From: Acidovorax soli | Lineage (GTDB): Bacteria; Pseudomonadota; Gammaproteobacteria; Burkholderiales; Burkholderiaceae_C | NCBI RefSeq assembly: GCF_900107605.1 | Contig: NZ_FNQJ01000034.1 | Span: 1 to 35,867 of the forward strand | Reading direction: 5' to 3' | Length of the DNA: 35,867 bases | Shown: piece after piece, positions 8,360-15,753 of the stretch | How positions within the stretch are numbered: the first letter of the stretch is position 1 | Layout: each line of letters starts with the position of its first letter | The notes under the pieces: model-generated | Databases searched by the model: none | Told to the model about the DNA's origin: nothing | The model's input: only the letters and a program-made list of their open reading frames with translations | Translations under genes and position numbers: made by a program

Positions 8360-9061
8360 TCAGTGGCCCGAGGGCGAGCCTGGGTGGGCGCCCAGGTTGC
8401 GCTGCAGGATGTTGGAGAACTCCTCGATGAAGGTCTCCTGGTGGGTGGCCACGCGGTCGATGTCGCGCGCGAAGCGGTTGTAGGCAATCACGGCGGGAAT
8501 GGCAGCAAACAGGCCCAGGGCGGTGGCCACCAGCGCTTCGGCGATGCCGGGCGCCACGGTGGCCAGCGTGACCTGCTCCATGCCGGCAAAGCCCGTGAAG
8601 GCGTGCATGATGCCCCACACCGTGCCGAACAGGCCCACATAGGGGCTGACCGAGGCCACCGAGCCCAGGAAGGACAGGCTGGATTCGACCACGTCCATCT
8701 CGCGCTGGAAGCTGGCGCGCATGGCGCGGCGGGCACCGTCGAGCAGCGTGCCGGGGTCGGTGATGCGGCGTTCGCGCAGCTTCTGGTGTTCGCGCATGCC
8801 GCTGGCGAAGATGCGTTCCATCGGCCCGGCGCTCTTGGCGTTCTGCGCGGCGCTGGCGTACAGGTCGTTGAGGCTGGTGCCCGACCAGAAGTCGCGCTCG
8901 AAATCCTCGTTGAGCGCCTTTACGCGCTTGAGGGCGAACAGCTTGCGAAAGATGGCGGCCCAGCTGGCGACGGAGACGCCCAGCAGCAGCAGCATGACGA
9001 GTTGTACCACCCAGCTGGCGTGCAGCACCAGGGAGACGATGGACATGTCTTGGGAATTCAT
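8360..9061 (-). CDS. tolQ: TolQ, proton-channel subunit of the Tol motor
   Basis: This 233-residue MotA/TolQ/ExbB-family protein has three predicted membrane helices: near residues 10-32 (SIVSLVLHASWVVQLVMLLL), and a pair around 136-158 and 170-195 (SPYVGLFGTVWGIMHAF and ALVATALGLFAAIPAVIAYN). The middle holds the cytoplasmic loop. GLFGTVWGIM and EALVATALGLFAAIPAV are the family signatures. With TolR it uses proton-motive force to energise TolA. Its start overlaps the ybgC stop (ATGA, 9058-9061), showing translational coupling. Confidence 0.95.
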   Translation of the reverse strand: MNSQDMSIVSLVLHASWVVQLVMLLLLGVSVASWAAIFRKLFALKRVKALNEDFERDFWSGTSLNDLYASAAQNAKSAGPMERIFASGMREHQKLRERRITDPGTLLDGARRAMRASFQREMDVVESSLSFLGSVASVSPYVGLFGTVWGIMHAFTGFAGMEQVTLATVAPGIAEALVATALGLFAAIPAVIAYNRFARDIDRVATHQETFIEEFSNILQRNLGAHPGSPSGH

Positions 9062-9483
9062 GAAAGTTGTTCCAGAAGGGTGTTCGGGATTCTTGCGGGG
9101 CGCATGCTCGCGGCGTCCACCCAGCCGATACGGATGGTGCCTTCGCTCAGCAGAATGGGTGGTTGGCTGGACATTTGCTCATTATTCAATAGCGCCTGCT
9201 GCACTATTGTCAAGGATGCACGGCCTGTTTCCTGCAAATGGGCGGTAACAATGAGTGCATCGTCAAGGCGGGCCGGGCGCAGATAGCGCAGGCGGGCATC
9301 GGTTACGACGAACATCCCGCCCGTTTGTTCCCGCAATCGCTGCTGGCCCAGGCCCAGCGAGCGCAGCCATTCGGTGCGGGCACGCTCGAAGAACTTGAGG
9401 TAGTTGGCATAGAACACGATGCCGCCGGCATCGGTGTCTTCCCAGTAGATGCGGATGGGGAATTCGAACGCCATGGCGGTCAT
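9058..9483 (-). CDS. ybgC: Tol-Pal system-associated acyl-CoA thioesterase YbgC
   Basis: This 141-residue hot-dog fold thioesterase hydrolyses acyl-CoA esters and is a regular partner of tolQRA. The catalytic motif is WEDTDAGGIVFYANYLKFF, with the aspartate (DTDAGG) that defines the 4-hydroxybenzoyl-CoA thioesterase-like group. The length fits the family. The start at 9483 shares a base with the aminotransferase stop (TGATG), and the end overlaps tolQ by 4 bases, so it is tightly coupled on both sides. A second ATG three codons later is possible but breaks this overlap. Confidence 0.94.
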   Translation of the reverse strand: MTAMAFEFPIRIYWEDTDAGGIVFYANYLKFFERARTEWLRSLGLGQQRLREQTGGMFVVTDARLRYLRPARLDDALIVTAHLQETGRASLTIVQQALLNNEQMSSQPPILLSEGTIRIGWVDAASMRPARIPNTLLEQLS

Positions 9484-10667
9484 CAGCCCAGCAGCGAGCG
9501 CAGGCGCGCCACCGATTCCTGCAACTGCGCCATCGAATTGGCGGTGGAAAAACGCACGAAACGCTGGGGGTCAAAGGTGCCGAAGTCGCGCCCCGGCGTC
9601 ACGGCCACATGGGCCCGGCGCATGACTTCATACGCAAAATCCCAGCTGCCCTGCACGCCGAGTTTTTCACAGGCGCGAGTGCAATCGGCCCAGGCATAAA
9701 AGGCGCCGTCGGGCATCACGGGCACGGCCAGGCCCAGGGCCTGCAGTTCGGGGATGAAGTAGTCGCGGCGGGCCTTGAACTCGGCACGGCGGCGTTCGTA
9801 TTCGGCGATGCTCTCGGCCTCGAAGCAGGCCATGGCCGCCAGTTGCGACACGGTGCTGGCGCAGATGAACAGGTTCTGCGCCAGGCGCTCGACCACGGGC
9901 ACCATGGCATCGGGCACCACCATCCACCCGAGGCGCCAGCCCGTCATGTTGAAGTACTTGCTGAAGCTGTTGATGCTGATGACGCTGTCGTCGATGGCCA
10001 GCGCCGTCTGGCCGAAGGCGTCGTCGTACGACAGGCCCAGGTAGATCTCGTCGATCATCGTCACGCCGCCGCGCTCCTGCACCACGCCGTGGATGCGGCG
10101 CAGCTCGTCGGGTGCAATGGATGTGCCCGTGGGGTTGGAGGGCGAGGCCAACAGGACACCGCGCGTCTTGCTGTTCCAGGCCGCTTGCACCTTCTCGGCG
10201 CTCAGCTGGTAGCGTTCGGCGGCGGTGGTGGGGACCAGCACGGCATTGCCTTCGGCGGCGCTCACGAAATGCCGGTTGCAGGGGTAGCTGGGGTCGGGCA
10301 TCAGCACCTCGTCACCGGCCTCGATCAGTGCCAGGCAGGCCAGGTGCAGCGCCGCCGAGGCGCCCGCCGTGACCACGATGCGGCGGGCCGGCACGTGGAC
10401 GCCGAAGCGCTGCTGGTACCAGCCGCTGATGCGCTCGCGCAGGGGCTCGTAGCCCAGCGACTGTGTGTACTGCGTGGCGCCGTCGTGCACGGCGCGTGCG
10501 GCGGCTTCCTGCACCAGCGGGGGCGCCGTGAAATCGGGCTCGCCAATGTTCAGGAAGATCATGGGCTGGCTGCTGCCCGCCACCTCGCGGGCCATGGCCT
10601 GTGCGGCCTTGGCCACTTCCATCACATAAAACGGATCAATGCGCTCGGCGCGCCTGGAAAACTTCAT
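9483..10667 (-). CDS. PLP-dependent class I/II aminotransferase
   Basis: This is a 394-residue fold-type I aminotransferase of the aspartate aminotransferase superfamily, cytoplasmic and pyridoxal-phosphate dependent. Visible motifs are NIGEPDF (substrate-side loop), YTQSLGYEPLRERIS, DPSYPCNRHFV, SNPTGT (cofactor phosphate region), MIDEIYLGLSY and SFSKYFNMTGWRLGW, where Lys237 should form the Schiff base. The C-terminal RFVRFSTANS contains the arginine that binds the substrate carboxylate. The frame is open further upstream, but ATG 10667 gives the standard length and the usual MKFSRRAERIDPF opening. Substrate specificity cannot be fixed; related genes are annotated as aspartate- or alanine-type. 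It sits 73 bases after nusB and is fused by TGATG to ybgC. Confidence 0.9.
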   Translation of the reverse strand: MKFSRRAERIDPFYVMEVAKAAQAMAREVAGSSQPMIFLNIGEPDFTAPPLVQEAAARAVHDGATQYTQSLGYEPLRERISGWYQQRFGVHVPARRIVVTAGASAALHLACLALIEAGDEVLMPDPSYPCNRHFVSAAEGNAVLVPTTAAERYQLSAEKVQAAWNSKTRGVLLASPSNPTGTSIAPDELRRIHGVVQERGGVTMIDEIYLGLSYDDAFGQTALAIDDSVISINSFSKYFNMTGWRLGWMVVPDAMVPVVERLAQNLFICASTVSQLAAMACFEAESIAEYERRRAEFKARRDYFIPELQALGLAVPVMPDGAFYAWADCTRACEKLGVQGSWDFAYEVMRRAHVAVTPGRDFGTFDPQRFVRFSTANSMAQLQESVARLRSLLG

Positions 10668-10740
10668 GGGGAGAGGTCCTGCCCGCGCGGGGCGGGGTGG
10701 CGAAAGAATGCGGGCCGCAGGCGGCCCCTGGGCTGCCGGT

Positions 10741-11304
10741 TCAGGCGCTGGCGCTGGTGCCGGCGGCTGCGGGTGCTGCGCCCTTGTCGGCCGCCACCTC
10801 GGCTGCGCGCAGGCGGGGTGCCAGGCCGTTGAGCACGGCATTCACATACTTGTGGCCATCGGTGCCGCCAAATTCCTTGGCCAGCTCGATGCACTCGTTG
10901 AGCACCACGCGCCACGGCACATCCAGGCAGTGCTGGAACTCGTACACGCCGATCCACATGGCGGCGCGCTCGATGGGCGAGATCTCGGCCATCTTGCGGT
11001 CGAGCAGCGGCGTGATCAGGGCATCAAGTTCTGCGGCGGCGTCGATGCAGCCGTGCAGCACGGCGTTGTAGTGCGCGGCATCGGCCTTGTGAAAGCCGGC
11101 CAGGTCGCGCGTGAACGAATCAATGGCCTCGGCCTCGTTGCGCCCCACGAGATGCTGGTACAGCGCCTGCAGCACAAACTCGCGGGCGCGGCTGCGGTTG
11201 GATTTGGAGGCCGCCTTGCGCACACCATTGCTTTTCAGCCCGGTGCGGGCCTGCTTCGGGGGGCTTGCAGACGGGGGCGCGGCGGGGGTGGTGGGATCGC
11301 TCAT
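10741..11304 (-). CDS. nusB: Transcription antitermination factor NusB
   Basis: This 187-residue all-helical protein binds boxA RNA with NusE (ribosomal protein S10) in rRNA antitermination. The core starts with [21 protein letters not shown] and includes [38 protein letters not shown] and [10 protein letters not shown], all typical of NusB. It has longer termini than E. coli NusB: a Pro/Ala/Lys-rich N-terminal tail of about 35 residues and an Ala-rich C-terminal tail after the last helix. The start overlaps the ribH stop (ATGA, 11301-11304). The ribH-nusB pairing is widespread in proteobacteria. Confidence 0.95.
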   Translation of the reverse strand: MSDPTTPAAPPSASPPKQARTGLKSNGVRKAASKSNRSRAREFVLQALYQHLVGRNEAEAIDSFTRDLAGFHKADAAHYNAVLHGCIDAAAELDALITPLLDRKMAEISPIERAAMWIGVYEFQHCLDVPWRVVLNECIELAKEFGGTDGHKYVNAVLNGLAPRLRAAEVAADKGAAPAAAGTSASA

Positions 11305-11765
11305 GACAGTTCTTCCAGCAGATTGGCCATTTCCACCGCCACGCGAGCGGCATCGCGGCCCTTGTCGGTCTGGCGGGCAATCGCCTGCTCCAGGTTCTCG
11401 GTGGTGATGATGGCGTTGGCAATGGGCAGCTGGTAGTCGAGCGACAGCCGGGTCACGCCCGCGCCGGACTCGTTGGCCACCAGCTCGAAGTGGTAGGTTT
11501 CGCCGCGGATGATGCAGCCCAGGGCGATCAGTGCATCGAAGCGGTCGCTTTCGGCCATGGCCTGCAGCGCCACGGGCACTTCCAGGGCGCCCGGCACCAG
11601 CACATGCTGGATGTGCTTTTCGGGCACGCCCAGGGCCAGCAGCTCGTCGAGGCAGGCCTTGGCCAGCGCGTTGGTGATGCCTTCGTTGAAGCGGGCCTGG
11701 ACGATGCCGATGTGCAGTTTCTTGCCATCGAGCTTGTCCGCTGTTCCTTTGTCTGCGCCAAACAT
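11301..11765 (-). CDS. ribH: 6,7-dimethyl-8-ribityllumazine synthase
   Basis: This 154-residue lumazine synthase condenses 5-amino-6-ribitylamino-uracil with 3,4-dihydroxy-2-butanone 4-phosphate, the penultimate step of riboflavin synthesis. Recognisable segments are [13 protein letters not shown] (substrate-binding phenylalanine region), [28 protein letters not shown], with the active-site histidine in THF-type position (TYHFE), and [10 protein letters not shown]. It follows ribB-X by three bases and overlaps nusB, so the three form one transcription unit. Confidence 0.96.
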   Translation of the reverse strand: MFGADKGTADKLDGKKLHIGIVQARFNEGITNALAKACLDELLALGVPEKHIQHVLVPGALEVPVALQAMAESDRFDALIALGCIIRGETYHFELVANESGAGVTRLSLDYQLPIANAIITTENLEQAIARQTDKGRDAARVAVEMANLLEELS

Positions 11766-11768
11766 GGT

Positions 11769-12890
11769 TTATTCCTTCGGGATGTAGCCGGTGATTTCGA
11801 GTCCGTAGCCGGCCATGCTGGGCATGCGCCGCGGCTGGCCCATGAGCTGCATCTTGTGCACGCCCACTTCGCGCAGGATCTGGGCGCCCACGCCGTAGGT
11901 GCGCAGGTCCATGCGGCCGCGCTCGGGGGCCTGCGAGGCACGTGCCGTGCCTTCGAACTGCTCGAGCAACTGCGCGGCGCTTTCGCCGCAATTGAGCAGC
12001 ACGGCCACGCCCTGGCCCTGGCTGGAGATGTAGTGCAAGCTGGTGTCCAGGCCCCACGAGTGCATGGAGCGGTTCACCTCCAGTGCATCGAGCACCGACA
12101 GTGGCTCGTGCACGCGCACGGGCACCTCGTCGTCGGCGCTCCACTCGCCCTTGACCAGGGCCAGGTGCACGGCCCGGCTGGGCTTGTCGCGGTAGGCGTG
12201 GGCGGTGAACTCGCCGTAGGCCGTCTGCAGGGTGCGCTGGCCTATCTTCTCGATCAGCGATTCATTGCGGCTGCGGTGCTCGATCAGGTCGGCGATGGTG
12301 CCGATCTTGATGCCGTGTTCGGCGGCAAAGATCTGCAGGTCGGGCAGGCGCGCCATGGTGCCGTCGTCCTTCATGATCTCGCAGATCACGGCGGCGGGGC
12401 TGCAGCCGGCCATGGTCGAGAGGTCACAGCCAGCCTCGGTGTGGCCCGCGCGCATGAGCACGCCGCCGTCCACCGCCTGCAGCGGGAAGACATGGCCGGG
12501 CTGCACCAGGTCGGCGGCCTGGCTGCCTTTGGCCACGGCCACCTGGATGGTGCGCGCGCGGTCGGCGGCCGAGATGCCGGTGGTCACGCCCTCGGCGGCC
12601 TCGATCGAGACCGTGAAGGCCGTGCTGTACACGGTGCCATTGCGCGTGGCCATGGGCGGCAGCTTGAGGTGCTCGCAGCGTTCGCGGGTGAGCGTCAGGC
12701 AGATCAGGCCGCGGCCGAAGCGCGCCATGAAATTGATGGCTTCGGGCGTGACATGGTCGGCGGCCAGGACCAGGTCGCCTTCGTTTTCACGGTCTTCTTC
12801 GTCCACCAGGATGACCATGCGCCCGGCGCGCATCTCGGCCACGATGTCTTGCACTGGCGAGATGTGTGCGGGGATGAGGGGGGTGTTCAT
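11769..12890 (-). CDS. ribB: RibB-X: 3,4-dihydroxy-2-butanone 4-phosphate synthase fused to a degenerate GTP cyclohydrolase II-like domain
   Basis: This 373-residue protein has two domains. The N-terminal domain (about 1-210) is a complete DHBP synthase: [13 protein letters not shown] (metal/substrate acids), [19 protein letters not shown] and [11 protein letters not shown]. The C-terminal domain (about 215-373) occupies the place of GTP cyclohydrolase II. The region where the zinc cysteines should lie (ECLTGD...RCDCG in E. coli RibA) reads [19 protein letters not shown] and has no cysteine. This matches the described RibBX class, in which the second domain lacks cyclohydrolase II activity. 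A separate ribA should exist elsewhere in the genome. ATG 12890 gives the normal start; the open frame extends upstream without homology. No clear ribosome site and no FMN riboswitch were seen upstream. Confidence 0.92.
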   Translation of the reverse strand: MNTPLIPAHISPVQDIVAEMRAGRMVILVDEEDRENEGDLVLAADHVTPEAINFMARFGRGLICLTLTRERCEHLKLPPMATRNGTVYSTAFTVSIEAAEGVTTGISAADRARTIQVAVAKGSQAADLVQPGHVFPLQAVDGGVLMRAGHTEAGCDLSTMAGCSPAAVICEIMKDDGTMARLPDLQIFAAEHGIKIGTIADLIEHRSRNESLIEKIGQRTLQTAYGEFTAHAYRDKPSRAVHLALVKGEWSADDEVPVRVHEPLSVLDALEVNRSMHSWGLDTSLHYISSQGQGVAVLLNCGESAAQLLEQFEGTARASQAPERGRMDLRTYGVGAQILREVGVHKMQLMGQPRRMPSMAGYGLEITGYIPKE

Positions 12891-13063
12891 TGGGAGGGCT
12901 TTCGTTGGGGGCCGCGGTGAGCGGTCGGGCGGCAGCGCAGGTTCCCGAAGCCAGACGGCTGTGCGGGCCCGCCAGGCCCGCTCCAAAGAACATGCGATGC
13001 GGCGCCGCCGCACGGTGCAGAGGCCGGCGTGGTGCGCAGAACTCCGAAGCTGGCGATTTTAGT

Positions 13064-13372
13064 TCAGTCCGGGCCGGCCTGCAGTTCGATATCGCTCACG
13101 GGATAAGCCACACAGGGCAGCACGCAGCCTTCGGCCATTTCTTCGGACGACAGCCCCGGCCACTTCACCTCGTAGCGCACGCTGCCCTGGCGCAGCTGCC
13201 CCAGGCAGGTGCGGCAGGTGCCGTTGCGGCAGGAGCTGGGCCAGTCGATGCCGCCCTGTTCGAGCGAGATCAGCAGCGGCTGGTCGGGCCAGGCATCGCA
13301 TTGCTGGTCGCCGGGTGCGACGCGGGCCGTGAAAAAGGGGGCTGTCATGGGGGAAAGAAAAGAATCGCTCAT
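13064..13372 (-). CDS. [2Fe-2S] plant-type ferredoxin-like protein
   Basis: This 102-residue single-domain ferredoxin carries CRNGTCRTC (CX4CX2C) around residues 48-56, and a fourth cysteine in VLPCVAYP near residue 87. That is the plant-type [2Fe-2S] ligand set. QPLLISLEQGGIDWPSS is the usual lead-in. It should transfer electrons in the cytoplasm; the partner is not evident. Two starts are possible: ATG 13372, 14 bases after the methyltransferase stop, and ATG 13348 (94 residues). I chose the first for its spacing. It lies between the DUF938 gene and ribB-X, but with 173 bases to ribB-X it probably does not share its promoter. Confidence 0.88.
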   Translation of the reverse strand: MSDSFLSPMTAPFFTARVAPGDQQCDAWPDQPLLISLEQGGIDWPSSCRNGTCRTCLGQLRQGSVRYEVKWPGLSSEEMAEGCVLPCVAYPVSDIELQAGPD

Positions 13373-13386
13373 GGTTCCGTGGCAGG

Positions 13387-14016
13387 TCAGTGGCTGGGGG
13401 CGGTGCGTTGCCATACCAGCAGCAGGTTGTTGGCGGGCAGTGCGTGGCGTGCGGCCAGGTAAAGGCCGGCCTGCTGCGCTTCGCGGGCCACGTCGCCGAG
13501 GGCGCGGATGCCCCAGGCCGGGTTCTGTGCGCGCAGGCTGGCATCGAACGCCAGGTTGCCGGGGGCGGTGGGTACGCCGTCTTCGAGATAGGGGCCGTAG
13601 GTGACGAGCTGCCCAGTGGGCGCCAGGTGGCGTGCGGCACCCTGCATCAGGCCGGCGCAGCACGCCCAGGGCGCGATGTGCAGCATGTTGGCGCAGTAGA
13701 TCAGATCGAACGGCGCGGCAAAGGCGGGGCCGGCGCCGGGCCAGGCATCGGACAGCACATTGAGCAGCAGTGGTGCCCGCACGTTCGGGGCGTTGGCGCT
13801 CCAGGCGGCTATCGAGGCGAAACCCTGGGGCGTGGCATCCGTGGGCTGCCAGGTCCAGCCGGGCAAGGCTGCGCCAAAACAGGCCGCGTGCTGGCCGGTG
13901 CCGCTGGCAATCTCCAGCGCGGCGCCCTGCTGGGGCAGCAGGGCCTGCAGCACCGTCAGGATGGGGCCGCTGTTGCGCTCGGCGGCAGGGCTGTGTGCAC
14001 GGGCATCGGTGGGCAT
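13387..14016 (-). CDS. DUF938 family, SAM-dependent methyltransferase-like protein
   Basis: This 209-residue protein has a class I methyltransferase fold signature. ALEIASGTGQHAACF is the glycine-rich SAM-binding motif (about 33-47), followed by WQPTD (acidic loop), DLIYCANMLHIAPW and GPYLEDGVPTAPGN. The phrases AAERNSGPILTVL and FDASLRAQNPAWGIR are typical of the DUF938 family, found in bacteria and eukaryotes (METTL26-like). The substrate is unknown. AAGGAGG-like bases (14029-14034 on the + strand) are in the wrong orientation, so no ribosome site is claimed. The gene is first in the leftward run, just right of a family B hairpin repeat. Confidence 0.88.
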   Translation of the reverse strand: MPTDARAHSPAAERNSGPILTVLQALLPQQGAALEIASGTGQHAACFGAALPGWTWQPTDATPQGFASIAAWSANAPNVRAPLLLNVLSDAWPGAGPAFAAPFDLIYCANMLHIAPWACCAGLMQGAARHLAPTGQLVTYGPYLEDGVPTAPGNLAFDASLRAQNPAWGIRALGDVAREAQQAGLYLAARHALPANNLLLVWQRTAPSH

Positions 14017-14036
14017 GATTGGGATCCAAGGAGGCT

Positions 14037-14075
14037 GCAGCGCTTGTCCAACAAGCGGTCAGAGCTATTGAAACA
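14037..14075 (+). repeat. Short hairpin repeat, family B copy
   Basis: CGCTTGT-CCA-ACAAGCG (14041-14057) forms a perfect 7-bp stem. It is followed by GTCAGAGCTATTGAAACAGG, which matches the tail AGCAGCTATGAAAACAGG of the copy at 33051-33106. It lies upstream of the DUF938 gene start. Confidence 0.6.
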
Positions 14076-14188
14076 GGAGCGTGAATGGTGATGGAAAGTG
14101 CACGCGGGGATTGCTTAAAAAACGGGCGGTGTGATGGATTTCTTTACGAATCAAGGACTTGGCGTCGCCATACAGGACTTGTCAAAAG

Positions 14189-14197
14189 TTATCCACA
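14189..14197 (+). other. DnaA box (perfect consensus)
   Basis: TTATCCACA, the strict high-affinity DnaA box, lies in tandem unit 1. It is preceded by TTGTCAAAAG and followed by the half-match ATTGTCCAG. Confidence 0.6.
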
Positions 14198-14313
14198 CCA
14201 TTGTCCAGTGCGGGCTGGGATAAACCGGCATTGCTGCGGCCGGTGCTGCCTAAAAAACAGGCAACGCAGGAGATTGCTTTACAAATCAAGCACTTGGCGC
14301 TGCCATACAGGGC

Positions 14314-14332
14314 TTGTCCACACTTATCCACA
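14314..14332 (+). other. Two adjacent DnaA-box-like nonamers
   Basis: TTGTCCACA (14314-14322, one mismatch) is followed after one base by the perfect TTATCCACA (14324-14332). Both are in tandem unit 2, with the perfect box exactly 135 bases from the one in unit 1. Confidence 0.6.
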
Positions 14333-14379
14333 TGATTGTCCAGCGCGGGCAGGGATAACCGGCGCGGCCTGCAGGCGGC

Positions 14380-14661
14380 TCAGGCGGTGACCTGCACGCC
14401 TTTCCAGAACGCCACGCGGCCGCGGATTTCTTCGGCCTCGGGTTTGGGGTCGGCATAGAACCAGGCCGCGTCGGTGTTCATCTCGCCATCGACCAGCAGC
14501 GACAGGTAGCTGGCCTGCCCTTTCCAGGCGCAGGTGGTCTTGTGGTTGCTGAACGTGAAGTACTCGCGCTTGAGCGCGCTTTCGGGAAAGTAGTGGTTGC
14601 CTTCCACCACCACGGTGTCATCGCTCTCGGCAACGATCACGCCGTTCCAGCTGGCTTTCAT
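14380..14661 (-). CDS. DUF427 domain-containing protein
   Basis: This 93-residue protein belongs to the small DUF427 family. It shows the usual pattern of a beta-rich fold: WNGVIVAESDDTVVVEGNHYFP, then YFTFSNHKTTCAWKGQASYLS and a C-terminal WFYADPKPEAEEIRGRVAFW. The function of the family is not established. The frame is open further upstream, but ATG 14661 has AAGGAT at good distance and gives the full domain. It lies just left of the tandem repeat and is not obviously in an operon: 97 bases containing a weak repeat separate it from the Nudix gene upstream. Confidence 0.9.
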   Translation of the reverse strand: MKASWNGVIVAESDDTVVVEGNHYFPESALKREYFTFSNHKTTCAWKGQASYLSLLVDGEMNTDAAWFYADPKPEAEEIRGRVAFWKGVQVTA

Positions 14662-14679
14662 GGGGAATCCTTCTTTCAG

Positions 14680-14725
14680 TAAAAAATGGGCTACTGCGCC
14701 TATGGAATCAGCTATGAATTCAATG
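14680..14725 (+). repeat. Degenerate family B-related repeat
   Basis: AAAAAATGGGCTACTGCG...GGAATCAGCTATGAA resembles 33488-33541 (AAAAAATGGCATCACTGC...GGAATCAGCGCAAACAGCTA). The central GCGCTT/AAGCGC hairpin is eroded. It fills much of the DUF427-Nudix spacer. Confidence 0.4.
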
Positions 14726-14758
14726 GCTTGACCTGCGCCACTGGAGCATTTTCGCGCG

Positions 14759-15643
14759 TCAGTCAAACAGCGCGTCAAAGCCCGCTTCGGGGGTGAAGCG
14801 GCGCTCGCGGTAGTGCAGCCGCGTGGGGCCGGGCAGGGCGCGCTCGCGCACCGGGTGCATGGCATCGCCGGGGTAGCAGAGCACGCGCACGCCGTCGTGG
14901 TCAAACGGCTCGGGCAGGATGAGCGGCGGGCGCTGGCTGCGTGCGGCGCTCAGCACGCTGGCCACGCTGGCGTGGCGCGCCAGATGGGCCAGGCTCATGA
15001 TCTGCGGCGGGGCCAGGTCGATGGCGCCGTCGCGGTATTGCTCCAGCGCCTTGCGCGGTGCCAGCCACACGCTGTCGGTGGTTTCCTCGTCATCGTGCCG
15101 TGCAGTCTGGCCGGCGGGCGCCTGGGCGACAAAAAAACGGGTGTCAAAGCGGCGCGTGCCCATGGTGGGTGCCAGCGGCGTGATCCAGCGCGACCAGGGC
15201 GCGAGATGGCGCGTCTGCAGGCGCAGCCGCAGTGCGGCCAGCACCTGGGCAAAAGGCTGGCCCGCGCGCAGCAGCGCACGCGCCTGGTCGGCATCCAGGG
15301 GGGCTCCGGCATCCAGCGGCTCGGCCAGCAGCAGGCCACATTCCTCCAGCGCCTCGCGCAGCGCGGCCACGTACAGGCCGGCGGCGATGGGGCCGTCGGT
15401 GTCGGGTTCGTTCAGACTGGCATGCAAGGTGGCGTGCGGCTGGTCGAGGTGGGTGGCTGCATCGAGGGTGGAGTCCTCGGCATCCAGCTTGCCTCCAGGA
15501 AACACATAGATCCCCGCCATGTTCGATGCCTTGGCGTGGCGGCGCAGCAGCAGCACTTCGGGGCCGGTGTCGGCCTCGCGCAGCAGCACCACGGTGGCGG
15601 CGGCGCGGGGAGTTTCGGAATCAACGGATGCGGCAGGCTGCAT
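14759..15643 (-). CDS. Nudix hydrolase, NUDT19/RP2p-like
   Basis: This 294-residue Nudix protein likely hydrolyses a nucleoside diphosphate linked to another moiety. In the NUDT7/NUDT19 branch that is often CoA or an acyl-CoA. The Nudix box is split as in that branch: YVFPGGKLDAED (about 46-57), then an insertion of some 37 residues, then AALREALEECGLLL, which holds the REXXEE metal-binding core. Later TRRFDTRFFVAQ and EETTDSVWLAPRKALEQY match the family. Starting at ATG 15643 it is divergent from the SDR gene with 110 bases between. The pairing with an acyl-CoA-type SDR would suit a CoA-linked role, but this is inference. Confidence 0.88.
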   Translation of the reverse strand: MQPAASVDSETPRAAATVVLLREADTGPEVLLLRRHAKASNMAGIYVFPGGKLDAEDSTLDAATHLDQPHATLHASLNEPDTDGPIAAGLYVAALREALEECGLLLAEPLDAGAPLDADQARALLRAGQPFAQVLAALRLRLQTRHLAPWSRWITPLAPTMGTRRFDTRFFVAQAPAGQTARHDDEETTDSVWLAPRKALEQYRDGAIDLAPPQIMSLAHLARHASVASVLSAARSQRPPLILPEPFDHDGVRVLCYPGDAMHPVRERALPGPTRLHYRERRFTPEAGFDALFD

Positions 15644-15706
15644 GGGGGCTTTCAGTGGACCTGGCAGTCACGGGCCGGACTGGCGGGCGGGGCGTTGTGG
15701 CGTAGA

Positions 15707-15725
15707 GTGCAACCCTATTTTGCAC
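15707..15725. promoter_or_regulatory. Inverted repeat in a divergent promoter region
   Basis: GTGCAA-N7-TTGCAC lies between the divergent Nudix and SDR genes, 28 bases before the SDR start. Size and position suit a dimeric repressor site, for example of the TetR type. No regulator gene is adjacent. Confidence 0.35.
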
Positions 15726-15753
15726 ATTCACAGCACAGAGGAGTCATTGCAGC

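Larger units (their letters stand above)
14114..14365 (+). repeat. Diverged tandem duplication with 135-bp period, each unit carrying a DnaA box
   Basis: Unit 1 (14114 to about 14231) and unit 2 (14249 to about 14365) align at a constant offset of 135 with no gap. Examples are TTAAAAAAC/CTAAAAAAC, TTTACGAATCAAG/TTTACAAATCAAG, CCATACAGG in both, TTATCCACA in both, and ATTGTCCAG..CGGG in both. By eye, about three quarters of positions agree. The region from 14017 to 14379 has no convincing gene. The + frame at 14085-14390 is open only because 135 is a multiple of three, and its 45-residue repeat resembles no known protein. Confidence 0.8.

Noticed and set aside
12891..13013. N-terminal extension of ribB-X by 41 codons
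   Set aside because: Arg/Pro-rich peptide without homology; the family start [17 protein letters not shown] is at 12890.
12891..13063. Possible FMN riboswitch before ribB-X
   Set aside because: The minus strand here has a GC hairpin (GCGGGCC...GGCCCGC), but I could not find the conserved FMN-element blocks, so no riboswitch is claimed.
14085..14390. A 101-residue + strand open frame with two 45-residue repeats
   Set aside because: The frame is open because the DNA is duplicated with a period divisible by three. It is rich in Cys/Arg/His, has no ribosome site and covers DnaA boxes.
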